Below are positions 35,083 through 43,906 of a DNA stretch of 64,000 bases, piece by piece (the first letter of the stretch is position 1; each line of letters begins with the position of its first letter). The notes beneath the pieces are model-generated. The model did no database searches. It had not been told where the DNA came from and saw only the letters and a list, made by a program, of their open reading frames with translations. Origin of the DNA: Sphingomonas faeni (GTDB taxonomy: Bacteria > Pseudomonadota > Alphaproteobacteria > Sphingomonadales > Sphingomonadaceae). Position numbers and translations under genes: made by a program. The DNA lies in contig NZ_JALPNF010000003.1 of NCBI RefSeq assembly GCF_023195535.1, positions 434,001 through 498,000 on the forward strand. Direction: 5' to 3'.

Positions 35083-35967
35083 TCAGGAGACCTCGTCGGG
35101 ATGTATCGCCGCGACCAGCGCGGCGAGCGTCGGCGATTGGGCAAGCTCGTGCGGGTCGGCATGCGGTGCGAAGACGAGACCGATATCGCGGGTGAAGTCG
35201 AATCCTTCGAGGTGTGCGTGGACGATTCCGGGCTCGCTGAAACAGTCCGGCATCACGGTGACACCCAGGCCGGCGCGGACATAGCTCAGCGCCTTGTCGT
35301 CGCTGGTCGTGCGCGATGCGAACACCGGGCGCACGCCCCGCGTCGTAAAGAAGCGGCTGGTCTCGGGCAGCAGTTCGCAGTGGCGACGGACGATCATCGG
35401 ATCGTTGCCGAGTTCCTCCGCGCGGATCACGTCGCGACCCGCGAGCGGGTGCGACACGCCTAGCGCAAGGCTGTAGCCTTCGGTGAAGAGCCGCTGGCTG
35501 GCGTAATCGTCGCCATCGCGGAGCAGCATCAAGGCGACGTCGATCCGGCCGCGCGCAAGCCGCTCGCGCAGGTCGCGCTCCTTGCCCTCGACGATCTCGA
35601 TCTGGCTGCCGGCGCCGCGCGACCGGTGTTCGCGCAGGAAATCCTCGATCCAGCGGCGCGGCGTCGTCGCCAGCACGCCGAGCCGCAGCGTCTGCTGGGT
35701 CGGCGTGCCGATCACCTCGCGTTCGGCAGCGGCGAAGGTCGCCTCGATCGTGCGGGCATGGGAGACCAGCCGCGCGCCGGCATCGGTCAGCGCGACGCGT
35801 CGGTTTGTGCGGTTGAACAGCGGGTGGCCCAGCGCGGTTTCGAGCTTGGCGATCCCGACCGACAAAGTAGGCTGCGACACGTTGCAGGCCGCCGCCGCGC
35901 GCGAGAAATTGCCGGTATCGATGACGGATAGGAAATACCGCAGATGATAGCGATCGATCATAGACAT
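35083..35967 (-). CDS. LysR family transcriptional regulator, divergent from the leucine operon
   Basis: A 294-residue LysR regulator with an N-terminal helix-turn-helix (FSRAAAACNVSQPTLSVGIA) and a normal effector domain. It is divergent from the isovaleryl-CoA dehydrogenase operon across ~80 bases that contain a T-N11-A dyad, so it is the natural candidate to control leucine/isovalerate breakdown. The start may be 35967 or the in-frame ATG two codons later, as the upstream ribosome binding site is poor. Confidence 0.88.
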   Translation of the reverse strand: MSMIDRYHLRYFLSVIDTGNFSRAAAACNVSQPTLSVGIAKLETALGHPLFNRTNRRVALTDAGARLVSHARTIEATFAAAEREVIGTPTQQTLRLGVLATTPRRWIEDFLREHRSRGAGSQIEIVEGKERDLRERLARGRIDVALMLLRDGDDYASQRLFTEGYSLALGVSHPLAGRDVIRAEELGNDPMIVRRHCELLPETSRFFTTRGVRPVFASRTTSDDKALSYVRAGLGVTVMPDCFSEPGIVHAHLEGFDFTRDIGLVFAPHADPHELAQSPTLAALVAAIHPDEVS

Positions 35968-35974
35968 TATCTAT
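35960..35974. promoter_or_regulatory. LysR-type T-N11-A operator candidate
   Basis: ATAGA (35960-35964) and TCTAT (35970-35974) form a dyad that fits the LysR T-N11-A pattern (T35961 to A35973). It overlaps the LysR start codon, as expected for an autoregulatory site, and lies 80 bases from the operon start. Confidence 0.4.
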
Positions 35975-36054
35975 AGCGTTGATCGCGATCTTTCAATTTT
36001 CCAGCGATCGGGCAATCCCGTAGATAGTCGGCAAAAGATCGACAGGAGATGATG

Positions 36055-37224
36055 ATGGCAGACCTGAATTTCGGGCTCGGCGAGATGGCCGACATGATCC
36101 GCGACACCACGCGGCGGTTCGCACTCGACCGGATCGAGCCAATCGCGGCGCGCATCGATGCCGAGGACAGTTTTCCCCGCGAGCTATGGCCGGAAATGGG
36201 CGCGCTCGGGCTCCATGGCATCACCGTCGAGGAGGCTGATGGCGGCCTGGGGCTCGGCTATCTCGAGCATCTGATCGCGTGCGAGGAGATCAGCCGGTCG
36301 TCCGCATCGGTCGGGCTCAGCTATGGCGCGCATTCGAACCTGTGCGTCAATCAGATCCGCCGCTGGGGGACGCCTGAGCAGAAGGCGAAATACCTGCCCA
36401 AGCTCATCTCCGGCGAGCATGTCGGCAGCCTTGCCATGTCGGAAGCGGGTGCGGGCTCGGACGTCGTGTCGATGAAGCTGCGCGCGGACAAGGTCGATGG
36501 CGGCTGGCGGCTGAACGGCACCAAGTTCTGGATCACCAACGCGACCTATGCCGACACGCTGGTCGTGTACGCCAAGACGATACCCGACGCCGGATCGAAA
36601 GGCATCACCGCGTTCCTGATCGAGAAGGATTTCGCCGGCTTCTCGATCGGGCAGAAGATCGACAAGGTCGGGATGCGTGGGTCGCCGACCGCCGAACTCG
36701 TGTTCGACGATTGCTTCGTGGCGGAGAGCCAAGTGATGGGGCCGCTCAACGGCGGCGTCGGCGTGCTGATGTCGGGGCTCGATTACGAGCGCGTGGTGCT
36801 GTCGGGCATCCAGCTCGGGATCATGCAGGCCTGTCTCGACGTGGTGCTGCCCTATGTGCGCGAGCGCAAGCAGTTCGGGCGGCCGATCGGCGAGTTCCAG
36901 CTGATGCAGGCGAAGATCGCGGACATGTACGTCGCGCTCAATTCGTCGCGCGCGTACGTCTATGCGGTCGCCAAGGCGTGCGACGCGGGTCAGACGACTC
37001 GGTTCGATGCCGCGGGCTGCATCTTGCTGGCGTCCGAGAACGCGGTGAAGGTCGCGAACGAGGCGATCCAGGCGCTGGGCGGGGCGGGCTATACCAAGGA
37101 CTGGCCGGTCGAGCGCTATTGGCGCGACGCCAAGCTGCTCGATATCGGTGCGGGGACGAACGAGGTCCGCCGGATGCTGGTCGGGCGCGAGCTGATCGGT
37201 CACGACGCGCCTAAGGCCCAGTAA
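36055..37224 (+). CDS. liuA: isovaleryl-CoA dehydrogenase
   Basis: A 389-residue acyl-CoA dehydrogenase that oxidises isovaleryl-CoA to 3-methylcrotonyl-CoA using FAD and electron-transfer flavoprotein. The catalytic Glu245 lies in [11 protein letters not shown], the position diagnostic of isovaleryl-CoA dehydrogenases, not at the C-terminal site of most relatives. FAD-contact motifs are present ([21 protein letters not shown]). The ATGATGATG run gives three possible starts; the third, 36055, is spaced best from AGGAG. First gene of the operon. Confidence 0.93.
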   Translation: MADLNFGLGEMADMIRDTTRRFALDRIEPIAARIDAEDSFPRELWPEMGALGLHGITVEEADGGLGLGYLEHLIACEEISRSSASVGLSYGAHSNLCVNQIRRWGTPEQKAKYLPKLISGEHVGSLAMSEAGAGSDVVSMKLRADKVDGGWRLNGTKFWITNATYADTLVVYAKTIPDAGSKGITAFLIEKDFAGFSIGQKIDKVGMRGSPTAELVFDDCFVAESQVMGPLNGGVGVLMSGLDYERVVLSGIQLGIMQACLDVVLPYVRERKQFGRPIGEFQLMQAKIADMYVALNSSRAYVYAVAKACDAGQTTRFDAAGCILLASENAVKVANEAIQALGGAGYTKDWPVERYWRDAKLLDIGAGTNEVRRMLVGRELIGHDAPKAQ

Positions 37225-38819
37225 TGCCGACGCTCACGACACAGGTCGATGCGACGTCCGAAGCGTTCCAGGCGGACGCGGCGCATAACCGGGCACTAGC
37301 GGAGACGCTGCGCGCGACCATCGCGAAGACCGCCTTGGGTGGGTCGGAACAGCATCGTGCGCGGCACGTGTCGCGGGGAAAGCTGCTGCCACGCGACCGC
37401 GTCGAGCGGTTGCTCGATCCGGGTTCGCCGTTCCTTGAGGTCGGCGCGCTGGCGTCGAACGGCATGTACGACGACGGCGCGCCCGGTGCGGGGATGATCG
37501 CCGGGATCGGTCGCGTGTCGGGGCGCGAATGCATGATCGTCGCGAACGACGCCACGGTGAAAGGCGGCGCCTATTACCCGATGACCGTGAAGAAGCATCT
37601 TCGCGCGCAGGAGATCGCGCGCGAGAACCGGCTGCCGTGCATCTATCTGGTCGATAGCGGGGGCGCCAATTTGCCGCATCAGGCAGAGGTGTTTCCCGAT
37701 CGCGATCACTTCGGCCGCATCTTCTTCAACCAGGCGCAGATGTCCGCGGAGGGCATCGCGCAGATCGCGTGCGTGATGGGAAGCTGCACCGCGGGCGGCG
37801 CCTATGTGCCGGCGATGTCGGACGAGAGCGTGATCGTCCGCAACCAGGGGACGATCTTCCTCGCCGGCCCGCCGCTGGTGAAGGCGGCGACGGGCGAGGT
37901 GATCTCCGCCGAGGAACTGGGCGGCGCGGAAACGCATGGCCGCAAGTCGGGCGTGGTCGATCATGTCGCGGAGAATGACGAGCACGCGCTGCTGATCGTC
38001 CGCGATATCGTCGCGACGCTGAACCGTCCGAAGTCCGTCGACATCGAGATCGCCACCCCGCGCGCACCCAAATACGATCCGGCGGAGCTGTACGGCATCG
38101 TGCCACAGGACGTTCGCGCACCGTATGACGTGCGCGAGGTGATCGCGCGGATCGTCGACGGCTCGGAGTTCCACGAGTTCAAGGCGTTGTACGGCACCAC
38201 GTTGGTCTGCGGGTTCGCCAAGATCTGGGGCATGCCGGTTGCGATCCTCGCCAATAACGGCGTGCTGTTTTCCGAATCCGCTCTGAAGGGCGCGCATTTC
38301 ATCGAACTCGCCTGCCAGCGCCGCGTGCCGCTGCTGTTCCTCCAGAACATCTCGGGATTCATGGTCGGCGGCAAATACGAGGCGGAGGGGATCGCCAAGA
38401 ACGGCGCCAAGCTGGTGACCGCGGTGGCGACCGCGTCGGTGCCCAAGATCACCGTGCTGATCGGCGGCAGCTTCGGCGCGGGCAATTACGGGATGTGCGG
38501 GCGTGCGTTTGCCCCGCGTTTCCTGTTCACCTGGCCCAATGCGCGGATCTCGGTGATGGGCGGCGAGCAGGCGGCCAGCGTGCTGGCGACCGTCCACCGC
38601 GATGCGGACAGCTGGACGCCGGAGCAGGCAGAGGCCTTCAAGGCGCCGGTCCGCCAGAAATACGAGGACGAGGGCAATCCCTATTACGCCACCGCGCGGC
38701 TGTGGGACGACGGGATCATCGATCCCGCGCAGACCCGCGACGTCCTTGGCCTAGCCCTTTCCGCCACGCTGAACGCGCCGATCCCCGAGCGCGCACAGTT
38801 CGGCCTGTTCCGGATGTGA
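37224..38819 (+). CDS. liuB: methylcrotonyl-CoA carboxylase, carboxyltransferase subunit
   Basis: A 531-residue carboxyltransferase subunit that moves CO2 from carboxybiotin to 3-methylcrotonyl-CoA. Features include the acyl-CoA-binding GRESGIG-like early region, [21 protein letters not shown], and [17 protein letters not shown]. Its ATG overlaps the isovaleryl-CoA dehydrogenase stop (TAATG), and the next gene overlaps its stop (TGATG). The biotin subunit follows two genes later. Confidence 0.95.
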   Translation: MPTLTTQVDATSEAFQADAAHNRALAETLRATIAKTALGGSEQHRARHVSRGKLLPRDRVERLLDPGSPFLEVGALASNGMYDDGAPGAGMIAGIGRVSGRECMIVANDATVKGGAYYPMTVKKHLRAQEIARENRLPCIYLVDSGGANLPHQAEVFPDRDHFGRIFFNQAQMSAEGIAQIACVMGSCTAGGAYVPAMSDESVIVRNQGTIFLAGPPLVKAATGEVISAEELGGAETHGRKSGVVDHVAENDEHALLIVRDIVATLNRPKSVDIEIATPRAPKYDPAELYGIVPQDVRAPYDVREVIARIVDGSEFHEFKALYGTTLVCGFAKIWGMPVAILANNGVLFSESALKGAHFIELACQRRVPLLFLQNISGFMVGGKYEAEGIAKNGAKLVTAVATASVPKITVLIGGSFGAGNYGMCGRAFAPRFLFTWPNARISVMGGEQAASVLATVHRDADSWTPEQAEAFKAPVRQKYEDEGNPYYATARLWDDGIIDPAQTRDVLGLALSATLNAPIPERAQFGLFRM

Positions 38820-39100
38820 TGGGCATGGACCTGACCATCGAAGGTGCCTCGATCGCCGACGAAGCCGCCTTCCATACGCTGATCCGCGAGGCATCGGGCG
38901 TTGAGTGGTATGGCGGCAGTCTCGACGCACTGTTCGACCTGCTCGTAGCAGTCGTCGCGCCGCCGATCCGCCTGCACATCGTCAACGCCGCAGCGGCGCG
39001 CGCGACGATCGGCGCGCGGTTCGATCGCATCGTCACCGTCATCCTGGACGCGGTCGCCGAACGTGGCACCGACGCTATCGCCTTGCGACTGGAAAGCTAA
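38819..39100 (+). CDS. barstar family protein
   Basis: A 93-residue protein resembling barstar (ribonuclease inhibitor). The core pattern IEGASI..DEAAFHTLIREA followed by VEWYGGSLDALFDLL matches the barstar binding helix region, where YGxxLDAL is the signature. It lies inside the leucine operon between the two carboxylase genes, with TGATG overlap upstream and two bases before the next start. Starting at 38819 gives MGMDL; 38825 is an alternative. No barnase-like ribonuclease is seen in the window, so a regulatory or orphan role is likely. Confidence 0.75.
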   Translation: MGMDLTIEGASIADEAAFHTLIREASGVEWYGGSLDALFDLLVAVVAPPIRLHIVNAAAARATIGARFDRIVTVILDAVAERGTDAIALRLES

Positions 39101-39102
39101 GC

Positions 39103-40956
39103 ATGATCCAGAGTCTCCTTATCGCCAATCGCGGCGAGATCGCCCGCCGCATCATCCGCACCGCACGGCGGCTCGGCATCCGCACCATCGCGGTGCATTC
39201 CGACGTCGATGCCGGCATGCCGTTCGTCCGCGAGGCCGACGAAGCGGTATGCATCGGTACCGCGGCGGCTACCGACAGCTATCTGCGGCAGGACCGCCTG
39301 CTGGAGGCGGCGCGCACGACCGGCGCAGAGGCGATCCACCCCGGCTACGGCTTCTTGTCGGAGAATGCCGAGTTCGCCGAGAGCGTGCTCGCCGCGGGTC
39401 TCGTCTGGGTCGGCGCGCCGCCCGCCGCGATCCGCGCGATGGGGCTGAAGGACGCCGCCAAGGAACGGATGATCGCTGCGGGCGTGCCCGTCACGCCGGG
39501 TTATCTCGGCGCGGACCAGACGCCCGAGCGATTGCAGTCCGAAGCCGAAGCGATCGGCTATCCGGTCCTCATCAAGGCGGTGGCGGGCGGCGGTGGCAAG
39601 GGCATGCGCAAGGTCGATGCCGCGGCCGACTTCGCCGAGATGCTGGAGAGCTGCAAGCGGGAGGCCGCGTCGTCGTTCGGCAACACGCAGGTGCTGATCG
39701 AGAAATACATCCTCTCGCCGCGGCATATCGAGGTGCAGGTGTTCGGCGATACGCACGGCGGCGCGGTCCATTTGTTCGAGCGCGACTGTTCGCTGCAACG
39801 CCGCCATCAGAAGGTGATCGAGGAAGCGCCCGCACCCGGCATGGACGACGCGACGCGGGCCGCGGTCTGCGAGGCGGCCGTGAAGGCGGCGCGCGCAGTC
39901 GACTATGTCGGCGCCGGAACGATCGAGTTCATCGCCGACGGATCGGACGGCCTGCGTGCCGACCGGATCTGGTTCATGGAGATGAACACCCGGCTCCAGG
40001 TCGAGCACCCGGTGACCGAGGCGATCACCGGGCAGGATCTGGTCGAGTGGCAGTTGCGCGTCGCGAGCGGCGAACCTCTGCCGAAGCGACAGGACGAACT
40101 GTCGATCACCGGCTGGGCGATGGAAGCGCGGCTCTATGCCGAGAACCCGAGCACGGGGTTCCTGCCGTCGACCGGCCCACTCGATCGGCTGCGCTTTCCG
40201 GACGGCGTCCGCATCGACAGCGGCGTCGAGGAAGGCGGCGAGGTCACGCCCTATTATGACCCGATGATCGCCAAGCTGATCGTCCACGGTGCGACGCGCG
40301 GCGAAGTAGCGGGCAAGCTGGCGGCGGCGGCGCGCGGTACGCAGGTTTGGCCGGTCAGGACCAACGCCGCCTTCCTCGCGCGTGCCGCGGCGCATTCCGA
40401 TTTCGTCGCGGGGCGGGTCGATACCGGGTTCATCGAGCGTCATGCCGATGCGCTGATCCCGGCGGCAGAGCCTTCGCCGGCCGTACTGGCGGCGGCGGCG
40501 GCGGCGATCCTTCCTACAGTGACCGGTGATCCCTGGACCAGCCTGCGCGGGTTTCGCACCAATGCCGCGCCGTCCTCGCAGGTCGCAGTCGAGGTCGCGG
40601 GCAAGCCGTATCTCGTCACCGGCGACCAGGCGTCGGCGGCGGTCGTCGCGGACGGCGTCCTGTACCTCGACGGCGAGGCGTGGCCGTTCGGTCCGCGCCG
40701 TGCCGACCACATCGCCGGGGCGGGCGAGGGCGACGGCGCGATCCTGGCGCCCATGCCGGGCCGCGTCATCGCGGTGCTGGTCGAGGCCGGGCAGGCGGTG
40801 ACCAAGGGCCAGCGGATGCTGGTGCTGGAGGCGATGAAGATGGAGCAGGCGTTGCTCGCGCCGTTCGATGGCGTCGTCGCCGAACTGAAGGTAACCGAAG
40901 GCGCGCAGGTATCCGAAGGCACGATGCTCGCGCGCATCGATAAAGGGAGCGAATGA
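39103..40956 (+). CDS. liuD: methylcrotonyl-CoA carboxylase, biotin carboxylase/biotin carrier subunit
   Basis: A 617-residue biotin-containing subunit. The N-terminal biotin carboxylase domain starts with LLIANRGEIARRIIRTARRL and has KAVAGGGGKGMRK and EMNTRLQVEHPVTE. The C-terminal carrier has biotin attachment Lys579 in LEAMKME. ATG 39103 follows the barstar-like stop with GGAAAGC near. The last codons overlap the following MaoC gene by 4 bases (ATGA). Confidence 0.95.
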   Translation: MIQSLLIANRGEIARRIIRTARRLGIRTIAVHSDVDAGMPFVREADEAVCIGTAAATDSYLRQDRLLEAARTTGAEAIHPGYGFLSENAEFAESVLAAGLVWVGAPPAAIRAMGLKDAAKERMIAAGVPVTPGYLGADQTPERLQSEAEAIGYPVLIKAVAGGGGKGMRKVDAAADFAEMLESCKREAASSFGNTQVLIEKYILSPRHIEVQVFGDTHGGAVHLFERDCSLQRRHQKVIEEAPAPGMDDATRAAVCEAAVKAARAVDYVGAGTIEFIADGSDGLRADRIWFMEMNTRLQVEHPVTEAITGQDLVEWQLRVASGEPLPKRQDELSITGWAMEARLYAENPSTGFLPSTGPLDRLRFPDGVRIDSGVEEGGEVTPYYDPMIAKLIVHGATRGEVAGKLAAAARGTQVWPVRTNAAFLARAAAHSDFVAGRVDTGFIERHADALIPAAEPSPAVLAAAAAAILPTVTGDPWTSLRGFRTNAAPSSQVAVEVAGKPYLVTGDQASAAVVADGVLYLDGEAWPFGPRRADHIAGAGEGDGAILAPMPGRVIAVLVEAGQAVTKGQRMLVLEAMKMEQALLAPFDGVVAELKVTEGAQVSEGTMLARIDKGSE

Positions 40957-41408
40957 TGGCCGGGCGTTTCTACGACAATTGGACGGTCGGCGACACGATC
41001 GTCCACGAGATCCGTCGCACCGTGACCGAGACCGACAATCTGCTGTTCACGGTGATGACGCACAACCCGCAGCCACTGCATCTCGACGCCGAGGCGGCGC
41101 GCGCGAGCGAGTTCGGGCAGATCCTGGTCAACGGCACCTTCACGTTCGCGCTGATGGTGGGGCTGTCGGTGGGGGACACGACGCTCGGCACGCTGGTCGC
41201 GAACCTCGGCTACGACAAGCTCGTGATGCCGAAGCCGGTGTTCATCGGCGACACGTTGCGCGCCGAGACCGAGGTGCATGCGCTGAAGGAAAGCCGGTCG
41301 CGACCCGATGCGGGGATCGTCACGTTCGCGCACCGCCTGCTCAACCAGCGCGACGAGATCGTCTGCCAGTGCCTGCGCAGCGCGCTGATCAACAGGTCGC
41401 CGGCATGA
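40953..41408 (+). CDS. MaoC-type (R)-hydratase family protein
   Basis: A 151-residue single hot-dog domain with the MaoC/hydratase pattern (FTFALMVGLSVG; VMPKPVFIGDTL). Such proteins hydrate enoyl-CoA. In this operon it takes the place where a classical crotonase-type 3-methylglutaconyl-CoA hydratase would be expected. ATG 40953 is overlapped by the stop of the carboxylase; ATG 40956 is a second option. ATGA overlap with the next gene follows. Confidence 0.85.
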   Translation: MMAGRFYDNWTVGDTIVHEIRRTVTETDNLLFTVMTHNPQPLHLDAEAARASEFGQILVNGTFTFALMVGLSVGDTTLGTLVANLGYDKLVMPKPVFIGDTLRAETEVHALKESRSRPDAGIVTFAHRLLNQRDEIVCQCLRSALINRSPA

Positions 41409-42256
41409 GGTTGCGATCGCTGCTGTTCGTGCCGGGCGATCGGCCTGAACGGTTCGACAAGGCCGCGGCCAGTGGCGCCGACGCGCTGATCCTCGACCTC
41501 GAGGATTCGGTGGCGGCTTCGGCAAAGGACGCCGCACGGGCGGCGGTCGCGGGGCGGTTGCGCACGGAGCGCGGCAACGTCGCGGTCTTCGTCCGGATCA
41601 ACCCGCTTGATACCGACCTGAGCCGTGAGGACCTGTCGGCACTATACGGCCTGACACCGGATGCGGTCGTGTTGCCCAAGGCGGAAGGGGCGGCGAGTGT
41701 TCGCTTGCTCGCCAAGCGGCTGGCGGCGGCGGGGATCGACGCGCCGATCCTGCCGATCGCGACCGAGACTCCCGCGGCGATCTTCCAGCTCAGCAGCTAT
41801 GCGGCGTGCGGCGTGGCGCTCGCCGGGCTGACCTGGGGGGCGGAGGACCTGCCCGCCGCGATCGGTGCGGCAACCTCGCGCGAGGACGACGGTCGCTATA
41901 CCGCGCCTTACGAAATGGTGCGGTCGCTGGCGCTGTTCGGCGCGCATGCGGCGGGGGTACCGGCGATCGAGACGGTGTATCCGGCGTTTCGCGACGTGGC
42001 GGGGCTGGAGGCGTATGCGAAGCGCGCGGCGCGCGATGGTTTCACGGGCATGATGGCGATCCACCCGGCGCAGGTGGCGACCATCAACGCCGCGTTTACG
42101 CCCGATGCGGCGCAGATCGCACATGCGCGCGCGATCGTCGCTGCGTTCGCCGCGCAGCCGGAGGCGGGTGCGTTGCAGGTCGACGGCCGGATGGTCGACG
42201 CGCCGCATCTGAAACAGGCGTGCAGGATATTGGAGCGGGATGGGGAGGCGCCGTAG
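41405..42256 (+). CDS. HpcH/HpaI/CitE-family CoA ester lyase
   Basis: A 283-residue TIM-barrel CoA ester lyase of the CitE type. Hallmarks: LRSLLFVPGDRPERFDKA at the start, LILDLEDSV with metal-binding acid residues, and a GLTWGAEDLPAAIG active-site region. It resembles citramalyl-CoA or beta-methylmalyl-CoA lyases, cleaving a C-C bond of a hydroxyacyl-CoA. It overlaps the MaoC gene by 4 bases and ends the operon. It may serve as the final cleavage step instead of HMG-CoA lyase; that is inference. Confidence 0.87.
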   Translation: MRLRSLLFVPGDRPERFDKAAASGADALILDLEDSVAASAKDAARAAVAGRLRTERGNVAVFVRINPLDTDLSREDLSALYGLTPDAVVLPKAEGAASVRLLAKRLAAAGIDAPILPIATETPAAIFQLSSYAACGVALAGLTWGAEDLPAAIGAATSREDDGRYTAPYEMVRSLALFGAHAAGVPAIETVYPAFRDVAGLEAYAKRAARDGFTGMMAIHPAQVATINAAFTPDAAQIAHARAIVAAFAAQPEAGALQVDGRMVDAPHLKQACRILERDGEAP

Positions 42257-42286
42257 CGAGTGGCTCGGCGGATGATTGCACCGGGT

Positions 42287-42329
42287 GCGATCACGACGGA
42301 CCGCGCTGTGATCGCCGCGTGTTTACGCG
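42287..42329. terminator. possible hairpin terminator between the lyase and Gfo/Idh genes
   Basis: GCGATCAC (42287-42294) pairs with GTGATCGC (42308-42315) with a 13-base loop. A second small stem CGCGT...ACGCG (42316-42329) follows. It lies between two convergent genes; there is no T-run, so efficiency is doubtful. Confidence 0.4.
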
Positions 42330-43465
42330 CGCCGGATCGTGGCCGGTCTGGTGGACGCGCGCGTTTTGAAGGCTCCCAAAGCCAGTTCAGCGGCCTCTCG
42401 CTCAGCGTCGGCAAGCGGGACTGCGACGGTCGTCCCCGATGACGCGGATATTCGGACGGCCTCGACGACAGCCATGCACGCGAGCGCCTCGATCGGTTCG
42501 ACCGGGTTTGGGCCGCGGCCCGACAGTGCAGCGGCGATACCGTCGTAATAGGCGCGTTGGTCGCCCGCCAACGCTGGACGCACGTGAACGTCGGCCGCGT
42601 CGTAGATCATCAGCGGATCGGGATCCTCGCCCCAGTGCGGCGCACCGGGACGCATACCGGCAATCAGTTGTTCCTCCTGACGGTCTGCAAGCCGTTTCGT
42701 GATGCTGCCGGCGGTACCATGGACGGTGAAGCGCTGGGTACCGCCGGCCGCCAGCATGATCGCCTGCAGCACGACCCGACGGTCGCCGTAATCGAGGACC
42801 GCGTGCGCCCAGTCGTCGGTCACGGCGCCGACGCGCTGTCCCGAGAGCGATCCTCGTATCCGGTCCGGCAGCCCGAAAAGCTGAAGCGCTTGATCGACCA
42901 GATGCGGCCCGAGATCGAACCAGACGCCGCTGCCGACGCCGGCATTTTCCCGCCAGCGATCGCGGACCAAAGGGCGGTAGCGATCGAAATGCGATTCGAA
43001 ATGCGTGACTTCGCCGATGACGCCCTCTTCGATCGCCGCGCGGATCGTCAGGAAATCGCTGTCCCAGCGCCGGTTGTGAAACACCGAAAGCAGTACGTCG
43101 CGCTGCGCCGCCAACGCGACCAGGTCGCGTGCTTCGTCGAGATTCAGCGTAAAGGGCTTGTCGACGACGACATGCTTGCCTGCCGCTATCGCCGCACGGG
43201 CAAGCGGCGCATGCGTGTCGTTGGGTGTCGCGATGACGACCAGGTCGATGTCGGCAGCGGCGATCAGCGACTGCGGATCGGCATGAATGACGATCTCTGC
43301 AAAATCTGCACGGACCTTTGCCGCGTCGCTCGACGCGATCGCCGTCAGGACGAGGTCGGGTTCGGCCATGATCAAGGGCGCATGGAAGGTCTTGCCGGAA
43401 AACCCGTATCCGATGAGGCCCACGCGTATTGCCGGGAAAATAGCATGATGCTGGTCTGACATCAT
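42323..43465 (-). CDS. Gfo/Idh/MocA family oxidoreductase
   Basis: A 380-residue NAD(P)-dependent oxidoreductase. The Rossmann motif is GLIGYGFSGKTFHAPL near residue 16. The family catalytic Lys is in HVVVDKPF, close to the usual EKP. The C-terminal beta-sheet domain follows with WFDLGPHLVDQALQLFG. Substrate is probably a sugar or polyol derivative; none can be named. It ends next to the leucine operon but faces the other way, so it is a separate unit. Confidence 0.88.
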   Translation of the reverse strand: MMSDQHHAIFPAIRVGLIGYGFSGKTFHAPLIMAEPDLVLTAIASSDAAKVRADFAEIVIHADPQSLIAAADIDLVVIATPNDTHAPLARAAIAAGKHVVVDKPFTLNLDEARDLVALAAQRDVLLSVFHNRRWDSDFLTIRAAIEEGVIGEVTHFESHFDRYRPLVRDRWRENAGVGSGVWFDLGPHLVDQALQLFGLPDRIRGSLSGQRVGAVTDDWAHAVLDYGDRRVVLQAIMLAAGGTQRFTVHGTAGSITKRLADRQEEQLIAGMRPGAPHWGEDPDPLMIYDAADVHVRPALAGDQRAYYDGIAAALSGRGPNPVEPIEALACMAVVEAVRISASSGTTVAVPLADAEREAAELALGAFKTRASTRPATIRRA

Positions 43466-43770
43466 AATGACCTCACCATATCGTTTTGTGTGACAGCCGT
43501 ATCGGCCCGAAGAGATGATAACCGAGGCCGGGCTTTACCGGCCCGCTCGTCTGCATCGCTGTGACACGTCGTACGCGAAGGGCTGCGTTAGCCAAGACCG
43601 CGTCATCGCGATTCGGCTCCAACCATCCCGTGTCCTGGCCCATCACCTCGGCGCGCCTAGTCCGACGTGTCTAGACCAGGGGATTGGCAAGCCGTGCCCG
43701 CGCTCAAGAAGTCCGGAAATGGGCTAAGTTGTTAGAGGCCGACCATCGAATCTGACGCTTTGGCAGATTA
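43466..43770. other. 305-base intergenic region before tRNA-Glu
   Basis: No gene is evident. A small stem (GGCCGG...CCGGCC, 43526-43543) lies about 60 bases before the Gfo/Idh gene. I see neither an integrase nor a direct repeat of the tRNA 3' end, so no integrated element is indicated. Confidence 0.55.
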
Positions 43771-43845
43771 TGGTGACCCCTACGGGAATCGAACCCGTGC
43801 TTCAGCCGTGAAAGGGCCGCGTCCTAACCGCTAGACGAAGGGGCC
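43771..43845 (-). tRNA. tRNA-Glu (anticodon TTC)
   Basis: Read on the minus strand the gene begins GGCCCCT and ends AGGGGTCACCA, giving a 7-base acceptor stem with one G-U and an encoded CCA. D arm TCTAGCGGTTAGGA, anticodon loop CTTTCAC (anticodon TTC at 43812-43810), and T loop GGTTCGATTCC are all present. Length is 75 including CCA. It carries glutamate for GAA/GAG codons. Stands alone between the Gfo/Idh and recJ genes. Confidence 0.97.
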
Positions 43846-43906
43846 TGCGTGGTGGAGGCCGACTAAGGGGAAGGGGGCGGGGCGTCAAGCGTTTCGGTGC
43901 AACAAT

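Noticed and set aside
38819..39100. Barnase-barstar toxin-antitoxin pair
   Set aside because: Only the barstar-like protein is found; neighbours are metabolic enzymes and no ribonuclease is seen.
43466..43845. tRNA-associated integrated element
   Set aside because: No integrase and no repeated tRNA 3' end could be seen near tRNA-Glu.
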